A stretch of DNA of 64,000 nucleotides from Bacillus sp. FJAT-26390 (GCF_001682865.1 NZ_MAQX01000011.1:614-64613), one strand, 5' to 3'; numbered from the stretch's first letter, positions 17,436-26,853 are shown. Notes: generated by a model from the sequence alone, not told the origin. A program made the numbers and translations.

Positions 17436-18116
17436 ATGACGTTTATCTACATTTTGATCGTACTCGCTTTTATATTAACGATTTGGGCACAATTCCGAGT
17501 CAAAGGAACCTTTAAGAAATGGACTAGCGTGCAAGCGAACAGCGGATTGACCGGTTACCAAGCAGCAAGACGGATGCTCGATTCCAACGGTTTGCATGAC
17601 GTGCCGATCGAACCTGTACGAGGCGTTCTCACAGACCACTACGACCCGATTCACCGCGTCGTGCGTTTATCGGAGCCCGTTTATTATGAAAATTCAATCT
17701 CAGCCATTTCCGTCGCCTGCCACGAGGTCGGTCACGCTATCCAGCATGCGGAGCATTACCCGATGCTAGTACTGCGTCACCGTATCTTCCCGGTCGTTAA
17801 CTTCGCCTCCGGCGTAGCGCCTTTCTTATTCATCGCCGGCATTCTTTTCTCGGCTTTGAATTTGATCGGTCTTGGCATCATATTCTTCTCGGTCGCGGTA
17901 GCCTTTCAAGTCATTACGTTGCCAGTCGAATTTAATGCAAGCAACCGGGCAAGAGATATCATGGTAGCAGAAGGCTTCATCACGAATGAGGAAGAACGCG
18001 GGGTTGCAAAGGTGCTTAATGCAGCAGCTTTAACCTATGTAGCGGCAGCGCTCCTATCCTTGCTCGAGCTCGTTCGATACATCTTAATTTTTGTAGGCGG
18101 CAGCCGGCAAGAATAA
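17436..18116 (+). CDS. YugP-type membrane zinc metallopeptidase
   Basis: A 226-residue protein of the Zn_peptidase_2 family: N-terminal membrane helix, a cytosolic-facing catalytic part with His96-Glu97-Val-Gly-His100 in ACHEVGHAIQH, and three more helices (about 120-165 and 195-220). Homologues are annotated only as neutral zinc metallopeptidases; no substrate is established. GGAGGAATGACTCA precedes the ATG. It follows a MerR-type regulator gene closely and ends at a strong terminator. Confidence 0.9.
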   Translation: MTFIYILIVLAFILTIWAQFRVKGTFKKWTSVQANSGLTGYQAARRMLDSNGLHDVPIEPVRGVLTDHYDPIHRVVRLSEPVYYENSISAISVACHEVGHAIQHAEHYPMLVLRHRIFPVVNFASGVAPFLFIAGILFSALNLIGLGIIFFSVAVAFQVITLPVEFNASNRARDIMVAEGFITNEEERGVAKVLNAAALTYVAAALLSLLELVRYILIFVGGSRQE

Positions 18117-18128
18117 GGATCGGCAATA

Positions 18129-18184
18129 AAAAGAGGAGCTGTTCCATCAGTCAACATCGACTGATCGGAACAGCTCCTCTTTCT
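18129..18184 (+). terminator. strong bidirectional terminator
   Basis: AAAGAGGAGCTGTTCC (18129-18144 region) pairs with GGAACAGCTCCTCTTT, with an inner ATCAGTC/GACTGAT helix, giving a stem of over 20 bp between the convergent yugP-like and LysR genes. Confidence 0.8.
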
Positions 18185-18186
18185 AT

Positions 18187-19095
18187 TTAAACCTTCGGCT
18201 GTTTGAGCTCATCATGAAAATAACGAAGCAAAAAGCCGTGAAACACTTTAGCCACGAGCGGCAGCTTCTCATTCGAACGGCGAATGAGACCGATTGTACG
18301 GGTCACTTGAGGCTCTGTGACGCGAACCTTCGTTGGCTGCAAAGGTCCTGTGTAGTGCAGCGCCATCTCAGGAAGCAAGCTGACGCCCATTCCCGCAGCG
18401 ACCAAACCGCGAATCGTATCCGTCTCTTCGCCTTCAAAGCCAATCTGCGGCGTAAATCCTGCCGCTTGGCACGCTTCCCAAACGATCGGCCTCAATGAAT
18501 AACCTTCGCTGAACAAAACGAACGTCTCATTCTCCAGCTCCTTCAGCTTAATCGATTCCGAATTTGACAACCGGTGGCCAGGAGGCAATATCGCATAGAG
18601 CTCTTCCGTAAGTAGCACTTCCCCGCACACGAAATCATGCTCATCCGGAAACGGTGATATAAACGCAAGATCGATCTCACCCTTGATCATGTCCCGGATC
18701 AGCGATGGATACATCCCCTGCTTGAATCGGAACTTTACGTTCGGATGATGCTTGCGGAAAGCCGCAACAACCTGGGGAATTAAGGAGATTCCAAGACTAT
18801 GCGGAAAACCTAGCCTAATCTCGCCCTTCTCGGGGTCCAGAAATTCATGTATTTCAATTACAGCACGTTCCAAATCAGCTAAAATAACTTCAGCTCGCTT
18901 TAAAAAAAGCTGGCCGACTGGCGTAAGCTGCAAATTTCTTCCTTTTTGAACGAATAACTTTACACCTAGCTCTTCCTCAAGCTGGTGGATCTGCCGGCTG
19001 ACTGCCGACTGCGCCACATGCAGCTCTTCAGCTGCCTGTGTGACATGCTCTTTTTTTGCTACTTTCACGAAGTAATAAAGCTGACGAAGTTCCAT
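18187..19095 (-). CDS. LysR-family regulator, GltC-like
   Basis: A 302-residue regulator: N-terminal helix-turn-helix (MELRQLYYFVKVAKKEHVTQ... AQSAVSRQI) and a substrate-binding-like effector domain. The start closely resembles GltC-type regulators (MELRQLxYF, EHVTxAAxxLHVAQSA). No gltAB genes adjoin, and the neighbour upstream is a rhomboid protein on the same strand, so the target is unknown. Codons and length are normal for the family. Confidence 0.88.
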   Translation of the reverse strand: MELRQLYYFVKVAKKEHVTQAAEELHVAQSAVSRQIHQLEEELGVKLFVQKGRNLQLTPVGQLFLKRAEVILADLERAVIEIHEFLDPEKGEIRLGFPHSLGISLIPQVVAAFRKHHPNVKFRFKQGMYPSLIRDMIKGEIDLAFISPFPDEHDFVCGEVLLTEELYAILPPGHRLSNSESIKLKELENETFVLFSEGYSLRPIVWEACQAAGFTPQIGFEGEETDTIRGLVAAGMGVSLLPEMALHYTGPLQPTKVRVTEPQVTRTIGLIRRSNEKLPLVAKVFHGFLLRYFHDELKQPKV

Positions 19096-19134
19096 ACCGG
19101 TTAGATTCTCTCCCGTATATACATAATTTTCTTT

Positions 19135-19776
19135 CTACGCGCTTCTTCTGCGCGTTTTCAATCGATCAAATACTCGGTAAAGAAGGAAGCCGGCTAGTGC
19201 ACCTCCGACATGCGCCCACAGATCAACCCGCGGCACAAGGAAGGAATAAATAACGCCAAAAATCAAAATCGTATATACCGTTTTACGCGAGCTCTCATCA
19301 AGCTGCGACTTGCGGAACAAGGAAATATACAGAAACGCGCCGTAAATGCCGTAGATCGCGCCTGAAGCTCCCACACCTATGTGGCTATTAGGGTCACCTT
19401 CAATCACATTTACGACAGCACTCATCGCATTGCCGGCAATGCCGCAAAGCAAATAATAAAAAGCATACCTGACACTGTTAAGAAGACGCTCCAACGGCGG
19501 TGCGAACACAAGCAGCGCAAACATATTATAGAGCAAGTGCTCAATGCCTGAATGCATGAATATCGACGTTACATAACGCCACGGCTCATCCGTACCATAC
19601 GGATCAAACTCCACATTGGTCGCAAAAGCACCAAATTTATACGCGTGTACAATACTATTAGGATCGCCACTCACAGCAATCACGATAAAATAAATGATAT
19701 TTAAAGCAATCAAAGCAGACGTAACGGGATAAAGCTTTAAATAAGAACGAAAGCTCTCATACCGCAAGAAGATCAT
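19135..19776 (-). CDS. rhomboid-family intramembrane serine protease
   Basis: A 213-residue, six-helix membrane protein. The catalytic dyad is Ser138 in GVGASGAIYG and His189 in LWAHVGGALAG; the HxxxN-like HLLYNMFAL segment (about 80-88) is also present. Rhomboids cut within transmembrane helices of client proteins. It lacks the C-terminal TPR of B. subtilis GluP. The ATG at 19776 is preceded by AAAGGGG at about 11 nt; a longer in-frame start is possible. Client unknown. Confidence 0.88.
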   Translation of the reverse strand: MIFLRYESFRSYLKLYPVTSALIALNIIYFIVIAVSGDPNSIVHAYKFGAFATNVEFDPYGTDEPWRYVTSIFMHSGIEHLLYNMFALLVFAPPLERLLNSVRYAFYYLLCGIAGNAMSAVVNVIEGDPNSHIGVGASGAIYGIYGAFLYISLFRKSQLDESSRKTVYTILIFGVIYSFLVPRVDLWAHVGGALAGFLLYRVFDRLKTRRRSA

Positions 19777-19807
19777 AACATCATCAACCCCTTTTCTCTC
19801 CAACAAT

Positions 19808-19837
19808 TGGACAAGGTCGTTTCATAACGATTATAAT
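19808..19837 (+). promoter_or_regulatory. promoter for tpx
   Basis: TGGACA (19808-19813), 18-nt spacer, TATAAT (19832-19837). The GAGGAGG ribosome site and ATG follow at 19881. Confidence 0.45.
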
Positions 19838-19880
19838 AAATTTGGTATTGACCATTTAATTTAGAGGAGGAAATTCACAC

Positions 19881-20399
19881 ATGACACAAGAACGCAATGG
19901 AGCTGCCACTTTCAAAGGCAATCCGATCACATTAGTTGGACCAGAATTGAAAGTAGGGGACAAAGCTCCTGATTTCAGCCTCAACAAATCGCTCGTAGAA
20001 AATGTTTCTCTTAATGATTACGCTGGCAAAGTAAAATTAATCAGCGTTGTGCCTTCAATCGACACAGGCGTATGCGACGCGCAAACCCGCCGTTTCAATG
20101 AAGAAGCCGGCTCCCTAGGCGACAACGTTGTTGTACTTACTGTATCCGTTGACCTTCCTTTCGCACAAGCACGCTGGTGCGGAGCTGCAGGCATCGACAA
20201 AGTCGTATTGCTATCTGACTACAAAGCGCACAGCTTTGGCGAATCGTATGGCGTATACATTAAAGAGCTTGGCCTTGATCAACGTTCGATCTTCGTTATC
20301 GATGCAAATGACACGATTCAATATGTGGAATACCTGCCAGAAATGACAGAGCACCCGAACTATGAGCAAGCGATCAACGCTGTCAAAGCGCTCGTATAA
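19881..20399 (+). CDS. tpx: thiol peroxidase (atypical 2-Cys peroxiredoxin)
   Basis: A 172-residue peroxiredoxin. The peroxidatic Cys65 lies in [16 protein letters not shown] and the resolving Cys100 in [11 protein letters not shown], as in Tpx of E. coli (Cys61/Cys95). It reduces hydrogen peroxide and alkyl hydroperoxides with electrons from thioredoxin. GAGGAGG precedes the ATG; the gene is monocistronic with a TATAAT promoter and a perfect terminator. Confidence 0.95.
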   Translation: MTQERNGAATFKGNPITLVGPELKVGDKAPDFSLNKSLVENVSLNDYAGKVKLISVVPSIDTGVCDAQTRRFNEEAGSLGDNVVVLTVSVDLPFAQARWCGAAGIDKVVLLSDYKAHSFGESYGVYIKELGLDQRSIFVIDANDTIQYVEYLPEMTEHPNYEQAINAVKALV

Positions 20400-20435
20400 T
20401 ACGTACTTAATAAAGCTCACAAATACTCAAACTGC

Positions 20436-20474
20436 AAACAAAGCGAGTGAAGGATATCCTTCCTCGCTTTGTTT
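20436..20474 (+). terminator. terminator after tpx
   Basis: AAACAAAGCGAG (20436-20447) pairs with CTCGCTTTGTTT (20463-20474) with an inner GAAGG/CCTTC helix; U-rich in both directions, shared by the convergent DUF1499 gene. Confidence 0.75.
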
Positions 20475-20479
20475 ATGTA

Positions 20480-20872
20480 TTAATTATTAACTTTAAAGGC
20501 TGCAAGCTTCTTATCGAGTGTACGGTACAAATCCAGAATGACTCTGTAATTAGAACCTAGATCCCCAAGTGACCCGCGGGATGCTGAATAAATGTCGACT
20601 GCCGATTGTAGCGGATTAACGCTTATAACGGAAACCGTAATGTCCATCGTTCTTCCAAATGCCGTGCGCTTCTCCAGCACAATCTCACCAACGGATTGCA
20701 CCTCGTGCAGCACTTTATAACCTTGCATTTTCTTAAGAGTCGATATCACTTCTTCCCAAGCCTTATCTTTGGACAGCTTGTAGAAATGAGATTTGAGCAT
20801 TGGATCCTTGGCTTTGTCACCAGTCTGTTCATGACTGCGCAGCAGCCCGATCAAGGTCCGCTTCAACAACAA
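20480..20872 (-). CDS. DUF1499-like cytosolic protein
   Basis: A 130-residue protein without membrane segments. The C-terminal part (YSASRGSLGDLGSNYRVI) matches the SRxGxxDLGxNxxRI signature of DUF1499 proteins, whose function is unknown. Translation starts at TTG (20872) behind GGAGGGGG with 6-7 nt spacing; no ATG fits. It lies directly downstream of the 6S RNA locus but behind that RNA's terminator. Family assignment rests on the short signature. Confidence 0.72.
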   Translation of the reverse strand: MLLKRTLIGLLRSHEQTGDKAKDPMLKSHFYKLSKDKAWEEVISTLKKMQGYKVLHEVQSVGEIVLEKRTAFGRTMDITVSVISVNPLQSAVDIYSASRGSLGDLGSNYRVILDLYRTLDKKLAAFKVNN

Positions 20873-20931
20873 CGATCTCCCCCTCCGGCATCTATGTACA
20901 TTACTCTATATGATACCATGATTTGTCCCAT

Positions 20932-20972
20932 GAAAAAAGAGCTATCACTGGATTTAACCAGCAAATGCTCTT
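20932..20972 (-). terminator. terminator of the 6S RNA candidate
   Basis: On the minus strand AGAGC...CTGG and CCAG...GCTCT form an imperfect stem-loop followed by TTTTTTC, directly downstream of the RNA. Confidence 0.65.
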
Positions 20973-20980
20973 CATTTGAA

Positions 20981-21164
20981 AATGAGAACCCGCCTATGCC
21001 GTCCGACTCACATGTTTCTGAACCCGCTTACGCAGGTGGGTGACCGCAGAACCGCTTTTGAGATCCCCTTTCGGGGGCATGTCAGCTACACTTCGATATT
21101 GGTCTCCCGTGAAACAGCCATTGGTTCAAAACAGCGTAAAGCCGTAACGAGCATCGCAGGAGGT
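20981..21164 (-). ncRNA. ssrS: 6S RNA (SsrS) candidate
   Basis: A non-coding stretch of about 180 nt, read on the minus strand, has the layout of 6S RNA: 5' part CCTGCGATGCTCGT and 3' part GGACGGCATAGGCGGG form the closing stem in the same way as GAGATGTTCGC / GCGGCATCTC in E. coli 6S; a terminal CCCC-GAAA-GGGG tetraloop hairpin lies near the middle; the 3' half has CACCCACCTGCG and GGGTTCAGAAACATG segments that I recall from Firmicute 6S RNAs. A TTTACT-17-TATAAT promoter starts it and a U-tailed hairpin ends it. 6S RNA mimics an open promoter and sequesters sigma-A RNA polymerase. Ends are approximate. Confidence 0.75.
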
Positions 21165-21170
21165 ATTGCT

Positions 21171-21199
21171 ATTATAGACCTTACAAAAGAAAAAGTAAA
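21171..21199 (-). promoter_or_regulatory. promoter of the 6S RNA candidate
   Basis: Minus strand: TTTACT (21194-21199), 17-nt spacer, TATAAT (21171-21176); predicted start near 21164. It lies between the yesL-like stop and the RNA. Confidence 0.65.
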
Positions 21200-21212
21200 C
21201 TTTGTTCGGCTG

Positions 21213-21989
21213 TTATTTACTGGACCCGTTCGAATCATCTTTAACGAGATCGATCCGGTCAAGCTCAGCAGCATTCTCCGCTTCTTCTTCCTCGGCAAGA
21301 CGCGCTTTCTCCGCTTGGTCTTGCAGCTTCTGATAAATCAAGTGGAAGTTCCAGAATGCCAAATAAGCGATAATGCTGCCCATAAAGAAAGGAATAAGAA
21401 ACGTGAACTTCGTGCTGAAATACATAACTGCCCCGCTCATTATCGCTGTTGAAAGCGAACGGAAAGGTTTGCCGATCGTAATGAGGACAGCGTTTTTCAA
21501 CAATTGAAACGTTTTCATATGATAATGGACAAGCATGGAGAAAAAATTAAATAGCGATACGACTAGCAAAACGAGAAAAGCAATAAAAATGTACGAAAGC
21601 AAATTCAATTGCTCACGATATACGATAAAATCAACAATCATAATCGCCAGCAGTATCGTATAAATAATACCGCCAAGCATACTTTGCTTATAATTTTCTT
21701 TGTAGCCGCGGAAAAAAGTTTTGAACAACGGCACATCGCCTTCACCCATTACCCATTTGCGGGCAACCGCAAACATGGCTGCAGTAGCTGGAAACAAGGT
21801 AAACGGCGCAACGACCGCCATTGCAATAAGAGCGGAATACACTTGATTGACATCCTGTGACAAAACCAATCCCCACGCGAAGAAAACGAATGGAACTGAA
21901 CAGACCAACCATAATACATTGATAACCGATAACCGCATAATCCATTCGGAAATTCGGTAAAACCCACCCATTAGCCCTCTTGGTTCCAT
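21213..21989 (-). CDS. YesL-family (DUF624) membrane protein
   Basis: A 258-residue protein with five or six membrane helices (about 20-40, 50-75, 105-125, 130-155, 170-215) and an acidic, Glu-rich C-terminal tail. The N-terminus (MGGFYRISEWIMRLSVINVLW) is typical of DUF624/YesL proteins, found near sugar-uptake and rhamnogalacturonan genes in Bacillus but of unknown function. CTGGAGGC precedes the ATG. The next gene downstream on the same strand is the 6S RNA with its own promoter, so this unit is probably monocistronic. Confidence 0.8.
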   Translation of the reverse strand: MEPRGLMGGFYRISEWIMRLSVINVLWLVCSVPFVFFAWGLVLSQDVNQVYSALIAMAVVAPFTLFPATAAMFAVARKWVMGEGDVPLFKTFFRGYKENYKQSMLGGIIYTILLAIMIVDFIVYREQLNLLSYIFIAFLVLLVVSLFNFFSMLVHYHMKTFQLLKNAVLITIGKPFRSLSTAIMSGAVMYFSTKFTFLIPFFMGSIIAYLAFWNFHLIYQKLQDQAEKARLAEEEEAENAAELDRIDLVKDDSNGSSK

Positions 21990-22349
21990 CGGATCTGCCT
22001 CCAGAAAAGTAAGATTACTCCCACCAGACTGACTTGCATAGTGACATGTAACCGCCCAATTTCCGCTTCCTAGGCTAGCGTCTAAACGGCTTAAACCTAT
22101 TCACAAGGATATATAGCAGAGCTATATATGAAGTTCAAAAAGAGGATGCCTGAGTATATCGCAAGCACGGTTGATTCACCTCTACAGGTAACAATCTCGT
22201 TATGTTGATTCTAAATGTTGTTCTTAGTTAATTAGTGCTGACTAAGCCAAACAATAGACTAACAATAAAAGAACCGAGGACGTCCGGATGCCCGTTAGGG
22301 ACACGGACTTCCTCGGTTTTTTTTTGGAAAATACATGGGTAAAGATTAA
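21990..22349. other. intergenic region upstream of yesL-like gene
   Basis: 360 bp with no supported ORF. Apart from the terminator at 22272-22330, it contains a small palindromic stretch ATATATAGCAGAGCTATATAT near 22111-22131. No clear sigma-A promoter on the plus strand was found. Confidence 0.4.
22272..22326 (-). terminator. terminator after cshA
   Basis: ACCGAGGA-GTCCG arms pair with CGGAC-TCCTCGGT across a 16-nt loop. The U-tract is TTCTTTTATT on the cshA side and nine T on the plus side, so it can work in both directions. Confidence 0.7.
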
Positions 22350-23966
22350 TTAGTTGTTAACGTAGCCATCGGAAGAGCTTTTTGGACGACGGTTCTCAGT
22401 GCGTCCTTCGCTGCTTCTCTTGCCGCCGTAACCGCCGCTGCTGCTGCCGCCACGGGACTCGTAGCCACCGCGCGAGCTGCCGCCAGTGCTGCTGCTACCA
22501 CCGCTGCTGCGTCTGTCATCGCGACCGCGATAGCCTCCGCCGCTGCCGCCAGTACCGCCGCTGCGATTGCCGCCGTATGAAGAAGACGAACCGCTGCGGT
22601 TGAATGGACGACCGTTAGAGCGAATATCCGGTTTGCGTTTCTTAGCGCGAAGCGGATCTTCAGGCGTCAATTCGATTTCCACGTTTTTCTTCTCGCCTGT
22701 CAGCAATTTGATTGCTGCGGAAAGAAGGTGTACGGAATCATATTGCTCAAGCAATTGAATGGAAATCGCTTTGTATTCCGAGAACTCTTCGTTTTGAACG
22801 ACTTCAAGAAGGCGCTCAGCCGTTACGCGTTGTTTGCCTTCAATCGCTTCTGCAATGCTTGGAAGCGGCTTGCGGTTCATTTTTTGGCGCGTAACTTTCT
22901 CGATGAAATGCAAATGATCTGTCTCGCGCGGTGTTACGAATGACCAAGCTGTACCTTCTTTACCTGCACGGCCCGTACGACCGATACGGTGAACGTAGCT
23001 TTCAGGATCTTGCGGAAGGTCAAAGTTGATAACATGCGTAACGCCCGATACATCAAGACCACGTGCAGCAACGTCAGTTGCTACCAATACATCGATGCTG
23101 CCGTCACGGAATTTGCGCATTACGCTATCCCGTTGGTTTTGTGACAAATCGCCATGCAATCCATCAGCTGTATAACCACGCTTTTGAAGCGCTTCGCTTA
23201 GCTCATCAACCCGGCGTTTTGTACGGCCGAAGATGATTGCAAGCTCAGGGGATTCCATATCAAGCAAACGGCTAAGCGCTTCGAACTTCTGGCGCTCATG
23301 CACTTCAATGTAAGATTGCTCGATAAGCGGTGCAGTGATTTGTTTCGGGATAACCGAAACATGCTCTGGGTTTTTCAGAAATTGCTGTGCAAGCTTCTGA
23401 ATGTTAGCCGGCATAGTAGCGGAGAACAGCATCGTGTGACGCTCTTCAGGCACTTGCTTCAGGATGGATTGGATGTCATCCATGAAGCCCATGTCGAGCA
23501 TTTCATCCGCTTCATCCAAGATGACCGTTTGCACATCTTCAAGACGGATCGTCTTGCGGTTGATGTGGTCAAGCAAACGACCAGGCGTACCGATAATAAT
23601 TTGAGGTTTCTTCTTCAATGCACGGATTTGACGACCAATTTCTTGTCCACCATAAATCGGCAGCGAGCGAAGACCTTTGTATCGAGTTAACTTCCCGATC
23701 TCGTCAGCCACTTGAATAGCGAGTTCACGGGTTGGCGTCATTATTAATGCGACAATGCGTTCCTCGCTTGTCGGAATTTTGTTAATGAGCGGAATTCCGA
23801 ATGCCGCTGTCTTTCCTGTACCCGTTTGTGCTTGGCCAATAAGATCTTGCCCTGCCATAGCAATAGGGATCGCTTTGTCTTGAATCGGGGTAGATTCCTC
23901 GAATCCAAGTTCGGTAATTGCTTGTAACACTTTTGGTTCCAAGCCAAATTCAGCAAATGTTTTCAA
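22350..23966 (-). CDS. cshA: DEAD-box RNA helicase, CshA type
   Basis: A 538-residue helicase. Domain 1: Q motif ([12 protein letters not shown]), [12 protein letters not shown] (Walker A), PTRELA, DEAD and SAT; domain 2: [12 protein letters not shown] and [10 protein letters not shown]. The last 80 residues are a Gly/Ser/Arg-rich RGG-like tail, a feature of RNA-binding CshA/DeaD proteins in cold adaptation, mRNA decay and ribosome assembly. Translation seems to start at TTG (23966) with AAAGGAG about 12 nt upstream. The tail is of low complexity and produces Cys/Arg-rich spurious frames on the other strand. Confidence 0.93.
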   Translation of the reverse strand: MKTFAEFGLEPKVLQAITELGFEESTPIQDKAIPIAMAGQDLIGQAQTGTGKTAAFGIPLINKIPTSEERIVALIMTPTRELAIQVADEIGKLTRYKGLRSLPIYGGQEIGRQIRALKKKPQIIIGTPGRLLDHINRKTIRLEDVQTVILDEADEMLDMGFMDDIQSILKQVPEERHTMLFSATMPANIQKLAQQFLKNPEHVSVIPKQITAPLIEQSYIEVHERQKFEALSRLLDMESPELAIIFGRTKRRVDELSEALQKRGYTADGLHGDLSQNQRDSVMRKFRDGSIDVLVATDVAARGLDVSGVTHVINFDLPQDPESYVHRIGRTGRAGKEGTAWSFVTPRETDHLHFIEKVTRQKMNRKPLPSIAEAIEGKQRVTAERLLEVVQNEEFSEYKAISIQLLEQYDSVHLLSAAIKLLTGEKKNVEIELTPEDPLRAKKRKPDIRSNGRPFNRSGSSSSYGGNRSGGTGGSGGGYRGRDDRRSSGGSSSTGGSSRGGYESRGGSSSGGYGGKRSSEGRTENRRPKSSSDGYVNN

Positions 23967-24121
23967 ACTTTTCTCAAACTCCTTTTATCTGCAGCCTACT
24001 TAAGAATATCCAAATCATTATAGCACACAATCATTCATGAATACCAGCGAAGCAATTAAAGCCATACTAAGCATGTCAAAATTGAACAATCAGATACGTT
24101 GGTTGCATTGGAGCGATTGCC

Positions 24122-24961
24122 TTGAATCCGCACTCCCTGCGTTACCTTTATACCGTGCCGGTAATGACGGCAGGAGCCTTCCTTATCGCGATTGGCTTCA
24201 ACCTTTTCCTTATCCCGCATCAGCTGTTAGCCGGCGGCATCTCCGGCATTTCCATGATGATCGGCTACATATCCGGCGGTAACATCGGCTGGCTTTATTT
24301 TATCCTTAACTTACCGGTTCTGCTATGGGGCTGGTTCGTGGTCGGCCACCGGTTTATTATTTGGAGCATCTACACCGTTATTGCGTCTACCCTGTTCCTC
24401 CAGCTTCTTCCTATTGTCCAGATCGTCGATGATATCGTGCTTGGCGCTGTCTTTGGAGGCATTATTATCGGGTTCGGAAGCGGCCTGGCGCTCCGGTATG
24501 GAGGCTCTTCCGGCGGCTTCGATATCGTCGCCTCAATCGTTACGCGCAAGCGGGATTTGCCTGTTGGGATGATTATTTTCATCCTAAATGGCGTTGTCAT
24601 CGCCCTGCTCGTTTTATTCACAAGCAACTGGGACTCCGCCCTGTACTCGCTTGTCGCGATTTTTTCCGCTGGAAAATTAGTAGATCTCATTCATGTGAGG
24701 CATATTAAATTAACAGCCTTCATTATCACGACCAAAACCGATGAGCTGCTTGCGAAGCTGCTCTTGCACCCGCGCGGCATTACGATTATAAAAACACGCG
24801 GCGCATATTCCTCGGCCGAACGCGATATGCTGATGACTGTAAGAACGAAATACGAAATAGCTGAATTAAGCAAAACCATTACCACGATCGACCCGCATGC
24901 CTTCATTAACATCGTCGAAACGGTGGGCGTGCTTGGGGACTTCTCCAAGCCAAAGGACTAG
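24122..24961 (+). CDS. YitT-family membrane protein (DUF161 + DUF2179)
   Basis: A 279-residue protein: five or six membrane helices in the first 175 residues (GFNLFLIPHQLLAGGISGISMM is the family's N-terminal signature, GSSGGFDIVA a second) and a C-terminal soluble DUF2179 domain (about 185-275, with RGITIIKTRGAYSSAERDML). Function of this family is unknown. Translation starts at TTG (24122) after TTGGAGCG with 8 nt spacing; there is no suitable ATG. It is transcribed alone, divergent from cshA. Confidence 0.9.
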   Translation: MNPHSLRYLYTVPVMTAGAFLIAIGFNLFLIPHQLLAGGISGISMMIGYISGGNIGWLYFILNLPVLLWGWFVVGHRFIIWSIYTVIASTLFLQLLPIVQIVDDIVLGAVFGGIIIGFGSGLALRYGGSSGGFDIVASIVTRKRDLPVGMIIFILNGVVIALLVLFTSNWDSALYSLVAIFSAGKLVDLIHVRHIKLTAFIITTKTDELLAKLLLHPRGITIIKTRGAYSSAERDMLMTVRTKYEIAELSKTITTIDPHAFINIVETVGVLGDFSKPKD

Positions 24962-25099
24962 TCCATATACGCAGGAATGGATTTTACGCCGTATCCCTAT
25001 GTTTTTGAAAATGATCCTGATATAATGTTTGTATCCCGTAGCTTTGGTTTCTTGCCATATGATTTCCCCTAAACATTCGATATGAAAGGGTGATGCTCA

Positions 25100-25294
25100 A
25101 TGGATATGGAAACGGTCAAATTGTCTCAAATTGTAGAGAAGCTTGCCCCAGAGCTTAGTCCTTTTCTTACTGCACGTGAATTGGACATCAGCATCGTGCT
25201 GCGTGACGGCCTAGCCCTGCTAGAACCCGCGGACGCAATGGAAATTGTACAGCACAGCATTTGCAATCAGCAGAGAGAAGCTTTGTTACAATGA
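25100..25294 (+). CDS. small soluble protein of unknown function, 64 residues
   Basis: A 64-codon ORF starting MDMETVKLSQIVEKLAPE, predicted mostly helical and acidic, without membrane segment or cysteine motif except one Cys near the end. AAAGGG lies 9 nt before the ATG and a good terminator follows 28 bp after the stop, which argues for a real transcript. I do not recognise a family. Confidence 0.6.
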   Translation: MDMETVKLSQIVEKLAPELSPFLTARELDISIVLRDGLALLEPADAMEIVQHSICNQQREALLQ

Positions 25295-25322
25295 CAATGC
25301 GGGACACACGGATTATTTATGC

Positions 25323-25353
25323 GCCAGTCGAGATCTAATCGACTGGCTTTTTG
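25323..25353 (+). terminator. terminator after the 64-residue protein gene
   Basis: GCCAGTCGA (25323-25331) pairs with TCGACTGGC (25339-25347), loop 7 nt, followed by TTTTTGTTTTT. Confidence 0.8.
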
Positions 25354-25534
25354 TTTTTCAACTGCTAAAATCCGCTGCAAAAACATCAGATTCCCTCCCT
25401 TTATTTACACGAATAAAATTAACCTTTCTTTCATAATTGTCACATATACTTTGGTATTCCTTCAAAAAAGTTAATGACCCAGCATGCCATCTGCTTTATA
25501 ATTTGAACAGAATAGCTAACGGGGAGAGAGCAAA

Positions 25535-26731
25535 ATGGACATCATCATTTCAACTTTACTGCTGCTGTACAGCTTGCTCACAGGTAGCGGAGAAGAGAGT
25601 TCTACCGCCAAGCAGCTTGCAATTGCATATCTAAATTCCGCAGCTGGTCAAACCATTATTCAACCGGATTCGACGTTGATTGGGAGCAAAAACCCTGGGA
25701 CATCCGGAGCCGGCTCAATCAAAAAAGATCCGCAGCCATCTACTCCGCCGATAAGAGGTATTTATGTTACGGCCCACAGCGCCGGCGGCGCACGTATGGA
25801 ATCCTTATTAAAGCTGCTGGACGACACCGAATTGAACAGTATGGTCATCGATATTAAAGACGATAACGGATACATTACATATCCTACAACGACACCAGAG
25901 CTGCAAGAGATTGGCGCATCCAAGAAATATATCAGAGATATTAACGATTTGATGTTGACCCTAAAAAAACATAATATTTATCCGATTGCCCGATTAGTCG
26001 TGTTCAAGGATACCGTGCTTGCCCGCAAGCAGCCTGAGCTCTCCTTCCTCCACCAGGACGGAACGATATGGAAGAACGGGCGCGGCGAAAGCTTCGTCAA
26101 TCCTTACCGCAAGGAGGTTTGGGATTATAACATCGCCGTAGCCAAGGAAGCGGCTAAGCTGGGCTTTAAGGAAATCCAGTTTGATTATGTGCGGTTTCCC
26201 GAGGGCTTCGAGAATAAAGCGGCTTCATTCACCTTTAGCAAAACGGATCAAAGCCGGGTTGACGCGGTTGCCGGCTTCGTGAAATACGCGCGCGAGCAGC
26301 TTGAACCGCTTGGCGTTCGCGTCTCGGTTGATATTTTCGGATATGCAGCATCCGTCCCAGCCGCCGAAGGAATCGGTCAGGACTTTGTGAAAATATCCAA
26401 TGACGTGCATGTTATTTCACCGATGATTTACCCAAGCCATTACAGCACCGGTTGGTTTAAACAGAAGGACCCTGACAAAAGCCCATACGAAACCATTAAG
26501 GGCGCTATGCTCGACACGCACAAGAAGCTGGACCCGATCAAGGATTTAAAGCCGATCATTCGTCCGTGGATTCAAGATTTCACGGCTAGCTGGCTCGGCA
26601 GCGGCCACTTTATGAAATATGGCAAAGCCGAGGTAGAAGCTCAGATCAAAGCGCTGCAGGATAACGGCGTTAAGGAGTATCTCCTCTGGAATGCAGGCAA
26701 TAAATATTCACCGGGCGTTACGTACAAATAA
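25535..26731 (+). CDS. putative exported glycoside hydrolase-like protein (DUF4015)
   Basis: A 398-residue protein: hydrophobic N-terminus (MDIIISTLLLLYSLLTG) acting as signal or anchor, a Pro/Ser linker (about 50-72), then a TIM-barrel-like domain from PIRGIYVTAHSAGG. Typical DUF4015 segments are SMVIDIKDDNGYITYPT, IYPIARLVVFKD, IQFDYVRFPEG and VISPMIYPSHYSTGW. The family is related to GH13/GH-H clan-like folds and is annotated as a putative glycoside hydrolase; activity is unproven. GGGGAGAGAG precedes the ATG. Monocistronic with a strong terminator. Confidence 0.87.
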   Translation: MDIIISTLLLLYSLLTGSGEESSTAKQLAIAYLNSAAGQTIIQPDSTLIGSKNPGTSGAGSIKKDPQPSTPPIRGIYVTAHSAGGARMESLLKLLDDTELNSMVIDIKDDNGYITYPTTTPELQEIGASKKYIRDINDLMLTLKKHNIYPIARLVVFKDTVLARKQPELSFLHQDGTIWKNGRGESFVNPYRKEVWDYNIAVAKEAAKLGFKEIQFDYVRFPEGFENKAASFTFSKTDQSRVDAVAGFVKYAREQLEPLGVRVSVDIFGYAASVPAAEGIGQDFVKISNDVHVISPMIYPSHYSTGWFKQKDPDKSPYETIKGAMLDTHKKLDPIKDLKPIIRPWIQDFTASWLGSGHFMKYGKAEVEAQIKALQDNGVKEYLLWNAGNKYSPGVTYK

Positions 26732-26749
26732 AACGGCCGCCTATATACC

Positions 26750-26792
26750 AAAAAATCCACCCGCGCTTTGAAAGCGTTGGTGGATTTTTTTT
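26750..26792 (+). terminator. bidirectional terminator between DUF4015 gene and pfkA
   Basis: AAAAAATCCACC (26750-26761) pairs with GGTGGATTTTTTTT (26779-26792) around a 17-nt GC-containing loop; U-tracts on both strands. Confidence 0.82.
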
Positions 26793-26853
26793 GATGTTTA
26801 TGATGGTTGAGTTGAGCGATCAAAGCAATGATCATCTGCACCTCTCGTTTGTG

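Noticed and set aside
22382..22603. Cys/Arg-rich ORF on the plus strand
   Set aside because: It is the reverse reading of the Gly/Ser repeats in the CshA tail.
24037..24282. 81-codon plus-strand ORF before yitT-like gene
   Set aside because: No ribosome site, overlaps the YitT reading frame, no recognisable protein pattern.
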